A stretch of 14,617 nucleotides of DNA. Origin: DAOTTW01 sp034437615. Lineage in GTDB: Bacteria > Chloroflexota > Anaerolineae > Aggregatilineales > Phototrophicaceae. The notes beneath the pieces are model-generated. The model was not told where the DNA came from. It worked only from the letters and a program-made list of their open reading frames with translations, and searched no databases. The stretch's first letter is position 1; each line of letters begins with the position of its first letter. Shown here piece after piece: positions 7,237 through 14,607 of this stretch. Both the position numbers and the translations under genes were made by a program. The DNA is taken from contig DAOTTW010000418.1 of NCBI GenBank assembly GCA_034437615.1, positions 1-14,617 on the forward strand. Direction: 5' to 3'.

Positions 7237-8460
7237 TTAGGGTCGCCCGTTCACGATGCCGCGTTGCAATAATGCGTCTGCGATGTGGGCCGCCACCTGC
7301 TGATTCGCCTGTGGCGTGTAGTGGCCGTTCGGCATCCAGTAATCACCTGCTGGCCGCAACGCTGGGTCGGTATACAGCAGCGGGAAATCGTCCGCGAAGC
7401 CATCCAACAACGGCTGATAAGGATAGCTGGCATCAGCGCGATATTGTGACAGCAGATAAGGCGATGCCAGAACATGCAGCAGCACAAAATCCGCGCCATC
7501 AGCCCGCACCCCCTGCGCGAATTGCCCCACGATGGCTTGTGTCAGTTGTACGCGCTCGTCATCCGGCGTCAGCGGCTCGAATACCTGCGGCCCTTCCCAC
7601 GCTTGCAGCCGATACGTCACCAGATCAGCCAGTAACGTCAGCAAGCGGCTCCCCATCCACCACTGCATCACGTAATCGTCGTTATACCAGTATTCGTGCG
7701 CTGCCAGTGGGCTATCAGGCAGGCTCGCCAGCGCGTCGATCATCTCATTTGGTGGGATAGTGGGTGAATTCACGAGCGTTAGCGTGTTGTCGTCGTTTAG
7801 CACGTAGCGCGGCTTGTTGAACGGGAACGGCAACGCATACAACGAGCGGAAAATGCCGACGTTGCGGTGCATATTTTCTGGCTGGAAGGCAAACAGCACA
7901 ATATCCGGTTGATAAGCGCGGCCTTCGTGCAGCCATTGCCAGTATGCCTGATCCATACCATAGCCACGCACGCCAAAATTCAGCACCTCGGCGTTGATAC
8001 CCGCAGCCCGCAGATTCTGCTCTAGCAGGTAGGGCCACGAATCCGTGAGCGTAACCTCATCCGCAAAGGCAAACGAATCACCGAACAGGGCAATGCGTAC
8101 CGTGTCCGCTGCTGCTGTAGGGCTGTATGCACGCTCTGCACGGATACCCTGCGCGTTGATGCGAAACACATCACTCTCGTAGCCGGGGTTATTCACCCAG
8201 CCGCGTAACGGGTCATAGGCCAGCGATGCGGCGTCGGGGTTTGCTAAATAGGGCTGGATAAAGGTTTCATCCGTGCGTTGCACGGGCAAACGGTACGGGC
8301 GCAAGCGTCCCTGGTTTAAGTACGTCTGCCCGTTGAATAACAGGTAAAACTGGCCATCTGAATCGACTCTGCCCATTGACCGGACGCTGAATTCTAAGAC
8401 GCCAAAACCGATCAGGCAGACAACCAATGTAAAGATCAGCAACGGTAGACGTTTGCGCAT
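7237..8460 (-). CDS. Membrane-anchored SGNH/GDSL-type hydrolase
   Basis: A 407-residue protein of the SGNH hydrolase superfamily, whose members act as esterases, acyltransferases or deacetylases on lipids and glycans. Residues 5-23 form an N-terminal membrane anchor (LPLLIFTLVVCLIGFGVLE), so the domain should face the outside. Block I is IALFGDSFAF with the nucleophile S129; block II is NFGVRGYGMDQ with G163/G166; block III is the region AFQPENMHRN (191-200); block V is WMPNGHYTPQAN with H380. The acidic residue usually two or three positions before the histidine is Asn378 here (P377 at -3), so the third triad member may be D373 or may be missing. It is the only gene on the minus strand. The start at 8460 gives the signal anchor directly; AGGG lies about nine bases upstream. 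Confidence 0.8.
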   Translation of the reverse strand: MRKRLPLLIFTLVVCLIGFGVLEFSVRSMGRVDSDGQFYLLFNGQTYLNQGRLRPYRLPVQRTDETFIQPYLANPDAASLAYDPLRGWVNNPGYESDVFRINAQGIRAERAYSPTAAADTVRIALFGDSFAFADEVTLTDSWPYLLEQNLRAAGINAEVLNFGVRGYGMDQAYWQWLHEGRAYQPDIVLFAFQPENMHRNVGIFRSLYALPFPFNKPRYVLNDDNTLTLVNSPTIPPNEMIDALASLPDSPLAAHEYWYNDDYVMQWWMGSRLLTLLADLVTYRLQAWEGPQVFEPLTPDDERVQLTQAIVGQFAQGVRADGADFVLLHVLASPYLLSQYRADASYPYQPLLDGFADDFPLLYTDPALRPAGDYWMPNGHYTPQANQQVAAHIADALLQRGIVNGRP

Positions 8461-8489
8461 AAGGTACCCTGTATTGGTCGGGTATTGGC

Positions 8490-8511
8490 TGCATCATTTT
8501 TATATGATGCA
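8490..8511. promoter_or_regulatory. Inverted repeat upstream of the SGNH hydrolase (possible operator)
   Basis: TGCATCAT (8490-8497) and ATGATGCA (8504-8511) are perfect 8-base arms around TTTTAT. On the minus strand the loop gives TATAAA, which could be part of a -10 box about 40 bases before the ATG at 8460, although no convincing -35 is seen. The geometry suits a dimeric repressor site over a promoter, but no regulator is in the window. Confidence 0.35.
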
Positions 8512-8518
8512 CAATCAT

Positions 8519-8603
8519 GGATAGACGAAAACAAATCCGCATGATCGTAGGGATACGGCTTGCCGTGTCCGCCAACTGCGGACGCCAAGAATGGCGTCCC
8601 TAC
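8519..8603. repeat. REP/BIME-like element with conserved leader, copy 4 (most complete)
   Basis: A leader (8519-8546; GGATAGACGAAAACAAATCC and on) is followed by two inverted REP-like units. Plus unit: GTAG (8547-8550) then a 9-base stem GGATACGGC/GCCGTGTCC with loop TT and one G-T pair. Minus unit: GTAG foot (read 8603 to 8600) then a perfect 8-base stem GGACGCCA/TGGCGTCC (8580-8587, 8592-8599) with a 4-base loop. The two units face each other around a short spacer (8571-8579). Confidence 0.75.
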
Positions 8604-8697
8604 AAAAATAATGTGAATTCGCCTTGCTTTCCCCATCAGTATATTGCGACGATGGTCATATTGTCATGGGTGTTTCGGATTGAAAAGCCAGAGGGCA

Positions 8698-8729
8698 TTG
8701 TTTCAAGGCTTTCACACTTATGCTATAAT
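8698..8729 (+). promoter_or_regulatory. argF promoter (extended -10 TGCTATAAT)
   Basis: TGC TATAAT at 8721-8729 is a perfect extended -10. The -35 is weak: TTTCAA (8701-8706) at 17 bases or TTGTTT (8698-8703) at 20 bases. Transcription near 8737 gives a leader of about 45 bases to the argF ATG. Its position inside the longer possible reading frame is one reason to prefer the downstream start. No clear ARG-box palindrome was seen. Confidence 0.6.
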
Positions 8730-8781
8730 TCAGGTTGTTACATACGGTTCACACCCTACACGCAGAAAGATCATACCGTCA

Positions 8782-9702
8782 ATGAGGCATTTCCTTGAGT
8801 TAGCAGACTGGTCCAGCGCTGATCTGTGGGATTTATTGCGCTTAGCTGTGCATTTAAAATTAGAATGGCGATCTGGCGGTAATCAGCCCGTGCTGCGCAA
8901 CAAAATACTTGGCATGATCTTTCAGAAGCCCTCGCTACGGACGCGGGTTTCCTTTGAGGTGGCGATGAAACACCTGGGGGGCGACGCGGTAAACCTGCTG
9001 CCGCAGGAAATCGGCCTCGGTCAGCGCGAGAGCATCCCTGATGTAGCCAGGGTGTTATCAGGGTATGTACAGGGCATTATGGCGCGTGTCTACGACCATG
9101 AGCACGTGACGACGTTGGCGCAACATGCCACCGTGCCCGTGATTAATGGCCTGAGCGACGACGTACATCCCTGTCAGGCGATGGCGGATATGTTGACCAT
9201 CTATGAGCGTTTTGGCCGTCTGCATGGCCTCAAGGTCGCATATATCGGGGATGGTAATAACGTCGCGGCGTCGTTACTGGTTGCTGCGGCACAATTGGGT
9301 GTTGATTTCACGGTGGCGACACCAGAAGGCTACGAGCCAGCGCAGCCCGCTCGTGAACGTGCGGCGGGGCTGGCGAAGAAAAACGGCTTCGGGCAAATTA
9401 CCTATGCCACACACCCACAGCAGGCCGTTACCGATGCCGATGTCATCTACACGGATACCTGGGTCAGTATGGGGCAAGAAGCAGAGAGCGCCCAACGTCG
9501 TGCCGCTTTGCAGTCCTTTCAAGTGAACGCCACACTGGTGCAACAGGCAAAGCCAAATTGCATTGTGATGCACTGCTTACCCGCCCATCGTGGTGACGAA
9601 ATCACAGACGAAGTTGCAGACGGACCACAATCCGCGATTTTCCAGCAGGCTGAAAATCGTCTGCACGCACAGAAGGCTATTCTCGTCCGCTTGTTAGCAT
9701 AA
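8782..9702 (+). CDS. argF: Ornithine carbamoyltransferase
   Basis: A 306-residue cytoplasmic enzyme that makes citrulline from ornithine and carbamoyl phosphate in arginine synthesis. Family signatures are in order: the carbamoyl-phosphate loop FQKPSLRTR (48-55, normally S-T-R-T-R), HPCQAMAD (129-136), the ornithine-side motif DGNNVAASL (157-165), DTWVSMGQE (225-233), and HCLPAHRG (264-271) with the catalytic cysteine. DGNN, SMG and HCLP distinguish it from aspartate carbamoyltransferase. The frame could extend 46 codons further to 8644, but ATG 8782 gives the normal family length and the promoter lies inside the extension. The Leu in place of Thr in the S-T-R-T-R loop is a conservative oddity. 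The TPR gene follows 26 bases later, so the two probably form an operon. Confidence 0.93.
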   Translation: MRHFLELADWSSADLWDLLRLAVHLKLEWRSGGNQPVLRNKILGMIFQKPSLRTRVSFEVAMKHLGGDAVNLLPQEIGLGQRESIPDVARVLSGYVQGIMARVYDHEHVTTLAQHATVPVINGLSDDVHPCQAMADMLTIYERFGRLHGLKVAYIGDGNNVAASLLVAAAQLGVDFTVATPEGYEPAQPARERAAGLAKKNGFGQITYATHPQQAVTDADVIYTDTWVSMGQEAESAQRRAALQSFQVNATLVQQAKPNCIVMHCLPAHRGDEITDEVADGPQSAIFQQAENRLHAQKAILVRLLA

Positions 9703-9728
9703 AACGAGTTTTGAGCAGGTTCTCGCCT

Positions 9729-12002
9729 ATGGTAGCGAATCCAAACGAACAAGAATTTCAGATGTATATGGATACCGGGGTAAACGCCGCCTGGGATAGA
9801 GACTGGGCGACAGCCATTGATGCCTACACCCACGCCATCCAGCTTTTGCCAGAGGACCCCGACGCCCACGTGAATTTGGGGCTGGCGTTGCTCAACGATG
9901 GTCAACTGGATAAGTCGTTGCGCGTGTTTCGGCGTGCGACGCAGCTATCCCCAGAGGACCCCGTGCCGATGGAGCGTGCCGCCGATATTCTGGAGCGCAT
10001 GGGCCAGCTTAAGGAGGCCGCCTATCAATACGTGAAGGTGGCGGAAATCTACCTGGGTGAGCGTGACCTGAGCAAGGCGATTGGCAATTGGGAGCGTGCG
10101 ACACAGCTTACGCCGGGTTTGGTCAGCGTCCATGCACGTCTCGCACAGGCCTATGAGCGCGTCCGCGAGAAGAAAAAAGCCATTCTGGAATATCTGACGC
10201 TGGCGTTTAACTTCCGGCGCATGGAAGACAACGACAAGGCGATACGGGCCGTCGAGCGTGCGCTACGCCTGGACTCCGACAATGCGCAGGCGTTGAACAT
10301 GCTGCAAGCGCTGAAATCGGGTGGTGAAATCGTCTTGCCGGATGAGGTGATCGAGCGTAACCGCGCGCCGAGCCTGATTGACATTGCGGATTTTGACGAC
10401 CTCGAAGCGGACGAGGACGACGGGCAAGCCGAACCGCGCACCAGAGTCGGTGAAGCCGACGCACGTGGGCCAATCGGTGAAGCCATGTCCGAGGCGTTGC
10501 AGGTCTTGGCGGAGCACGTCGTCGAAAGCGGCCTGACCAGTCTGGTTGGCTATGCCATCGAAGGTATGGAATCGCAGCGCCAGGAACGGGTTGAAGACGC
10601 AATTGCAGCCTATCGGCTTGCTAGCGAAGGCGGCCTATCACACCCGGCGCTGAAGATGAACTTGGGCGGCCTGCTGACAATCAACAGTGAGGCGACAGAG
10701 GCCATCCAGCAACTTGAGGGGGCTGTTGTGTTGCCCGAACTTGCGGCTGGGGCGTATCATGCGATGGGCCTTGCGTACAAGTCGCTTCATGAGCATAAAG
10801 AAGCTGGTCGCTGCCTGATCCAAAGCTTGCAGGCCGTCGATACCAGTCTGGCAGCCTCCGCAGATGAAATCGAAGAACTGCGGGGTGTGTATGGCCGCCT
10901 GCTACATGCGATAGAGGGCCGCACAGACGAAGCGTTGCAGGCCATTAACGAGCGCTTCGTCAATATGCTGAGTGGCAAGGACTGGAAGCAGCGCATCGCG
11001 GAGACGCGCCGCCACATCGACGAGACGCTGCGCGATGAGGGCGATCAGGGTGTGGTCGATTTTCTCGTGGCAAAGGGCGGCGACGACCTGGCGGAAGCCG
11101 TCTCAGCGATTGATCGCTATATCCGTGCAGGGTTGTACACGCTGGCAATGGATGCTGCGCATCACGCCGTCGAGAAGTCGCCGTTGTATTTGCCGATTCA
11201 TGTGCGCATGGCTGAGGTCATGATGAAAGAGGGCCGCATCCGCAACGCAATCACGAAGTTCAACGTGGTGGCGCGTGCGTATATGGTCCGCAGCGAAAAT
11301 GACCGCGCGGCCTCTATCCTGACGGAAGTGCTGGAGATGGCCCCGCTTGATATTGACGTGCGCCTGAGCCTGATCGAACTCTTGGACGGCGAAGGCCGTG
11401 CAGACGAAGCACTACAGCACTACATCGACCTGGCGGCGACCTATCAGCAACTCGGTGATTTCGATAAGGCCAGCCAGACCTTTGCATCTGCTGAACGCCT
11501 GGCAAAGCAAATCGACGCACCAGAGGACAAGCTCGTCGAGATCAAGCACCACATCGCCGACATCAGCCAGATGCGCCTGAATACACGCCAAGCACAACGC
11601 ATCTACGAAGAGATCATCGCGGTGCGGACGAAGGACGAGAAAGCCCTGCGTTCCCTGGTGGATATTTACTTCTCACAGAATAATCAGGTCGAGGGTATCA
11701 AAAAGCTGGATACACTGCTCGGCATCTACGCCAAGAAGGGCCAGATTAACAAGCTCAAGAGTATGCTGGAAGAGTACGTGCGCCTCTATCCACAGGATAC
11801 AGCACTGCGGGCACGCCTAGCGTCGATCTATCGCAAGCTGAAAATGCGTGCCGAAGCCATCGAGCAGCTTGACGCGCTGGGTGAATTGCAGCTTGACGCG
11901 GGCCTGAACAAGGACGCCGCCAAGACCATCCGGCAAATTATCGCGATGGAGCCGGAAAACATCGAAGAATATCGCAAGTTGCTAGCACAGCTAGACCGCT
12001 AG
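9729..12002 (+). CDS. Large tetratricopeptide-repeat (TPR) protein
   Basis: A 757-residue protein built almost wholly of TPR and TPR-like helical pairs. Residues 14-200 contain about five clear repeats (for example AWDRDWATAIDAYTHAIQLL then PEDPDAHVNLGLALLNDGQL). An acidic, Asp/Glu-rich linker (about 219-245) separates them from a second array running from about 247 to the C-terminus, ending PENIEEYRKLLAQLDR. There is no signal peptide, membrane segment or catalytic domain, so a cytoplasmic scaffold or assembly role is likely but unspecified. ATG 9729 is preferred to the TTG at 9711 because AGCAGGT (9714-9720) is well spaced before it. It follows argF by 26 bases and precedes cdaA; its job in this context is unknown. 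Confidence 0.85.
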   Translation: MVANPNEQEFQMYMDTGVNAAWDRDWATAIDAYTHAIQLLPEDPDAHVNLGLALLNDGQLDKSLRVFRRATQLSPEDPVPMERAADILERMGQLKEAAYQYVKVAEIYLGERDLSKAIGNWERATQLTPGLVSVHARLAQAYERVREKKKAILEYLTLAFNFRRMEDNDKAIRAVERALRLDSDNAQALNMLQALKSGGEIVLPDEVIERNRAPSLIDIADFDDLEADEDDGQAEPRTRVGEADARGPIGEAMSEALQVLAEHVVESGLTSLVGYAIEGMESQRQERVEDAIAAYRLASEGGLSHPALKMNLGGLLTINSEATEAIQQLEGAVVLPELAAGAYHAMGLAYKSLHEHKEAGRCLIQSLQAVDTSLAASADEIEELRGVYGRLLHAIEGRTDEALQAINERFVNMLSGKDWKQRIAETRRHIDETLRDEGDQGVVDFLVAKGGDDLAEAVSAIDRYIRAGLYTLAMDAAHHAVEKSPLYLPIHVRMAEVMMKEGRIRNAITKFNVVARAYMVRSENDRAASILTEVLEMAPLDIDVRLSLIELLDGEGRADEALQHYIDLAATYQQLGDFDKASQTFASAERLAKQIDAPEDKLVEIKHHIADISQMRLNTRQAQRIYEEIIAVRTKDEKALRSLVDIYFSQNNQVEGIKKLDTLLGIYAKKGQINKLKSMLEEYVRLYPQDTALRARLASIYRKLKMRAEAIEQLDALGELQLDAGLNKDAAKTIRQIIAMEPENIEEYRKLLAQLDR

Positions 12003-12046
12003 TACACGTCGGCGCAGATACGTGACCAATGTGGATACGCCACCCT

Positions 12047-12106
12047 GGACGCCAAGAATGGCGTCCTTACAGGGCGTCGTTCGTGGGGATGCGCTTCTGC
12101 GCGTCC
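12047..12106. repeat. REP-like hairpin pair, copy 5 (foot-to-foot arrangement)
   Basis: The left unit (12047-12070, minus orientation) has the stem GGACGCCA/TGGCGTCC and matches 8580-8603 with a single change, C to T, turning the foot into GTAA. The right unit (12083-12106, plus orientation) has foot GTGG and stem GGATGCGC/GCGCGTCC with loop TTCT. Here the feet point toward each other, opposite to copy 4. No leader is visible. It lies in the 158-base gap between the TPR gene and cdaA, 55 bases before the cdaA start. Confidence 0.65.
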
Positions 12107-12160
12107 GTCGGACCGCGACACCAACCCGTAACCGCACGCTAACGTAACGGATAAAACGCT

Positions 12161-13033
12161 TTGGAAGAGCTATCTTGGGTCTTGACAACACTTACGCTGA
12201 CCGATGTCGTTGATATTTTGATCGTCAGCTTGCTCTTCTTCGGCCTCAGCTTCTTATTCCGAGGTACGCAAGCGGTGACACTGTTGCGCGGGTTGCTCAT
12301 GCTGGTGGTGCTGCTGGTTGTGATTGCCGGGGCGCTACAATTGCAGGCGCTGGGCTTCTTGCTGACCAACACGCTGACGTTGCTGGCGGTTGCCATCCCC
12401 GTGATCTTTCAGCCAGAGATTCGGCGTGCACTGGAGCAGATCGGGCGCGGCGGACTATTACTGTCGCGTACACCACCGGTCGGCTCCCGCGAAGTGATCG
12501 TCGAAGAGATTGTACAAGCGGCTGAAAAGCTGGCTGAGCGCCGACACGGTGCGCTGATTGTGTTGCAGCGCAACAGCAACCTCGACGATTACATCCGCAC
12601 AGGTGTCGCGCTGGATAGCATGGTGAAGGCTGAACTGCTCTTAAATGTCTTCTGGCCCCGCACAGAATTGCACGACGGCGCGGTGATTATCAACGCATCC
12701 GGGCGCATTGCATCGGCTGCTGCTGTGCTACCCCTGACCGCCAGCCGCAACCTGCCAAACCCGAAGATGGGCACGCGGCATCGGGCGTCGTTGGGTATCA
12801 GTGAAGCCAGCGATGCGATTTGTGTGGTCGTTAGTGAAGAAACGGGCAAGATCGCGCTGACGAGCGGCGGGCGCATGGTCTCGCGTTTAGAGCCAGACCG
12901 CCTGCGTACCATCCTCAGCACCTTTTACATCCCGAATACCGCGCCACAGATGACACCCTATGCCCGCATACGGGCACGCTTGCGTAGCATAATACAGGGC
13001 ATAATGCCGGACATCCCGCGTAAAAGCGCATAA
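12161..13033 (+). CDS. cdaA: Diadenylate cyclase CdaA (c-di-AMP synthase)
   Basis: A 290-residue membrane enzyme that joins two ATP into cyclic di-AMP, a second messenger controlling potassium and osmotic balance and cell-wall homeostasis. Three membrane helices lie at about 16-33, 41-61 and 64-84, followed by the family linker FQPEIRRALEQIGRG (83-97). The DAC domain (about 105-260) carries the catalytic DGA motif (D172-A174) and the RHR motif in GTRHRAS (R206-R208), so it should be active. The start is TTG 12161: an in-frame TAA at 12152 excludes anything upstream, and the next possible starts would cut into the first helix. No strong ribosome site is seen. The YbbR-domain gene follows after 65 bases, the standard cdaA-cdaR order; the glmM that often comes third is not here. 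Confidence 0.93.
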   Translation: MEELSWVLTTLTLTDVVDILIVSLLFFGLSFLFRGTQAVTLLRGLLMLVVLLVVIAGALQLQALGFLLTNTLTLLAVAIPVIFQPEIRRALEQIGRGGLLLSRTPPVGSREVIVEEIVQAAEKLAERRHGALIVLQRNSNLDDYIRTGVALDSMVKAELLLNVFWPRTELHDGAVIINASGRIASAAAVLPLTASRNLPNPKMGTRHRASLGISEASDAICVVVSEETGKIALTSGGRMVSRLEPDRLRTILSTFYIPNTAPQMTPYARIRARLRSIIQGIMPDIPRKSA

Positions 13034-13098
13034 CAGCCGAAAAATCACCTGACAATCATTGATCGTTAATCGTCAATAGATGAAGCGAACGGGACACG

Positions 13099-14382
13099 AT
13101 GACGCAGCAACGACGCAGACAACTTATCCAAAACGGCCTGTGGTTTCTGGGGTCGGTTGCCCTGGCGTTTGTCGTGTGGTTCGTCGCAGCGATTCAAGCA
13201 GACCCCGTGCAGCAGCGTTCTTATCGCAATATCCCCGTGCGTTTACAGGCTGATAACGGCCTGATCGTCACCAACAACCCGACGGAATTGGTGCGCGTCA
13301 CGGTTCGGGCGCAGCAATCAGTGCTGGATTTGCTGACCTCTGATGACATCGACGTGGCCGCAGACTTGCGCAATCTGTCGCCGGGGACGCATAGCGTGCC
13401 GCTGAACGTCAATATTGGGCGTCCAGCCAGCGCAGACACACAGCCGACACAAATCCGCGTGGAGCTAAAGCAGGTCGTGGCGCAGCAGAAACCTGTACGC
13501 ATCACCGTGACCGAGCTACCCGCCGCCGATTTTGGCTTTGAGGACCCCATGCCGGAGCGCGGACAGGTCGAAGTGCGCGGTGCCGCCAACGATGTGAACG
13601 CAGTGGCCACTGTGCGCGGTGATATTGACCTGAGTGAGCGCCGCAATCCCTTTGAATTGGATGTACAGCTAGCCGCCTATAACGCCGATGGCCGTCGCAT
13701 CAGTGATGTCACCATCGACCCCGGCAGTGTGCGCGTACAGGTGACTGTCTTCCGGCGCGACAACGTGCGGCAGATCAGCGTCAGCCCCGATATTCTGATT
13801 GAAACGCTGGATGATGATTTCACGCTGGCATCCTTTGATTATCGGCCCCGCACAGTGTTCATCAGCGGTTCGCCAGAGCAGATTAACCGCATTGGTGACA
13901 CCCTGCGCACACAACCCATCAGCTTGGAGGGCCGCATGGAGGACTTCGTGACAAATGTACCACTGCGATTGCCGCCCGGTGATCTGCTGGCTGTGGATGG
14001 CCAGACCTCGATTGAAGTCACCATCGGCATTGTAGCGCGTACCACCGCCCGACAATTCGACAATGTGCCGATTGAGACCATCGGCTTGCCACAGGGCTTG
14101 CAAGTGCAGGATGTCTCGCCAGATTCGATCTCGGTGCTGCTGAACGGCTCCATCGCTGTCATCGACCAGATTGAATCGGACGATATTCAAGCCGTGTTGG
14201 ATTTGAGCGGCGTCACGGCGGGCAATAACGACATCGAGCCGACCATCATCATTGAGCAGGGTCAGCTACAGGTGAACCGCATCGAGCCGCTGCCTGCGTC
14301 GATCAACGTCGCCGTGATCCAGCCGACGCCGGCAGCCACACCAGAAACCACCGCCGAACCCTCAAACCATCGTGAACCGTAG
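13099..14382 (+). CDS. cdaR: YbbR-domain protein, CdaR-like regulator of CdaA
   Basis: A 427-residue bitopic membrane protein. One N-terminal helix (about 13-32, LWFLGSVALAFVVWFVAAIQ) is followed by roughly four YbbR domains outside the membrane at about 43-127, 131-218, 222-311 and 315-406, each with the repeating pattern 'NIPV ... V.V.G....I' (for example SYRNIPVRL at the start of the first and FDNVPIETIGLPQG in the last). In Firmicutes CdaR binds CdaA and tunes c-di-AMP synthesis; the same partnership is inferred here from the adjacent gene order. The C-terminal 20 residues are Pro/Thr-rich and probably disordered. The ATG at 13099 gives the membrane helix near the N-terminus, as expected; the ribosome site is weak. 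Confidence 0.88.
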   Translation: MTQQRRRQLIQNGLWFLGSVALAFVVWFVAAIQADPVQQRSYRNIPVRLQADNGLIVTNNPTELVRVTVRAQQSVLDLLTSDDIDVAADLRNLSPGTHSVPLNVNIGRPASADTQPTQIRVELKQVVAQQKPVRITVTELPAADFGFEDPMPERGQVEVRGAANDVNAVATVRGDIDLSERRNPFELDVQLAAYNADGRRISDVTIDPGSVRVQVTVFRRDNVRQISVSPDILIETLDDDFTLASFDYRPRTVFISGSPEQINRIGDTLRTQPISLEGRMEDFVTNVPLRLPPGDLLAVDGQTSIEVTIGIVARTTARQFDNVPIETIGLPQGLQVQDVSPDSISVLLNGSIAVIDQIESDDIQAVLDLSGVTAGNNDIEPTIIIEQGQLQVNRIEPLPASINVAVIQPTPAATPETTAEPSNHREP

Positions 14383-14399
14383 CTGGCTACTCAGCCCGC

Positions 14400-14438
14400 A
14401 CCCCAAAACCTTTTTCAGGGGTAGGTATTCGTAACTAC
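14400..14438. repeat. Two small palindromes after cdaR (possible terminator region)
   Basis: ACCCC (14400-14404) pairs with GGGGT (14418-14422), with AAAA/TTTT inside and a CA bulge. Overlapping it, GTAG (14421-14424) and CTAC (14435-14438) flank a short TA-TTCG-TA stem-loop. Either hairpin could end the cdaA-cdaR transcript, but neither is followed by the T-run of a classic terminator. Confidence 0.25.
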
Positions 14439-14502
14439 TTCGACAATGTCAAGTTTGATCGAGATCACGATGGAGCCTTCATAGCTTATAAAGGTTCTCT
14501 AC

Positions 14503-14572
14503 GAGTCAGTTTTCTTGGGATTTTGCCCATGTTTTTCTCAACTTAAGATCAATCTTGGGCAAATTGTGACTC
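14503..14572. repeat. Nested inverted repeats in the AT-rich tail
   Basis: Outer arms GAGTCA (14503-14508) and TGACTC (14567-14572) enclose inner arms TTTGCCCA (14522-14529) and TGGGCAAA (14556-14563), with 26 bases between the inner arms. The left side has a longer unpaired stretch than the right. The design suits a structured RNA, a protein-binding site or the end region of a mobile element. Confidence 0.45.
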
Positions 14573-14589
14573 AGAGCGATTGTCTGCAA

Positions 14590-14607
14590 ATTTAGGCACA
14601 CCTAAAT
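14590..14607. repeat. Perfect small palindrome near the window end
   Basis: ATTTAGG (14590-14596) and CCTAAAT (14601-14607) are perfect 7-base arms around CACA. It lies 18 bases beyond the larger nested repeat in the same AT-rich region and may belong to the same unit. Confidence 0.45.

Larger units (their letters stand above)
8461..8781. other. 321-base divergent intergenic region between the SGNH hydrolase and argF
   Basis: This stretch has no credible gene. From left to right it holds a perfect inverted repeat in front of the SGNH gene (8490-8511), a REP/BIME-like element with leader (8519-8603), about 95 bases with no recognised structure, and a strong argF promoter (8721-8729). Reading frames through it overlap the repeat and the promoter and are not supported. 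Confidence 0.7.

Noticed and set aside
7170..7760. Open frame of 196 residues on the plus strand
   Set aside because: It begins inside a repeat and is antisense to the SGNH hydrolase; composition is Arg/Ser/Pro-rich with no domain.
8644..8781. N-terminal extension of ornithine carbamoyltransferase
   Set aside because: It would add 46 residues not usual in the family and contains a perfect extended -10 promoter.
8517..8798. Open frame of 93 residues on the plus strand before argF
   Set aside because: It runs through the REP-like element and the argF promoter and overlaps the argF start; no protein features.
4879..12106. CRISPR array from the recurring repeats
   Set aside because: The units are kilobases apart, in both orientations and unequal in length, with no regular spacers or cas genes.
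13669..14190. Open frame of 173 residues antisense to cdaR
   Set aside because: Shadow of the YbbR-domain gene; no ribosome site or recognisable motif.
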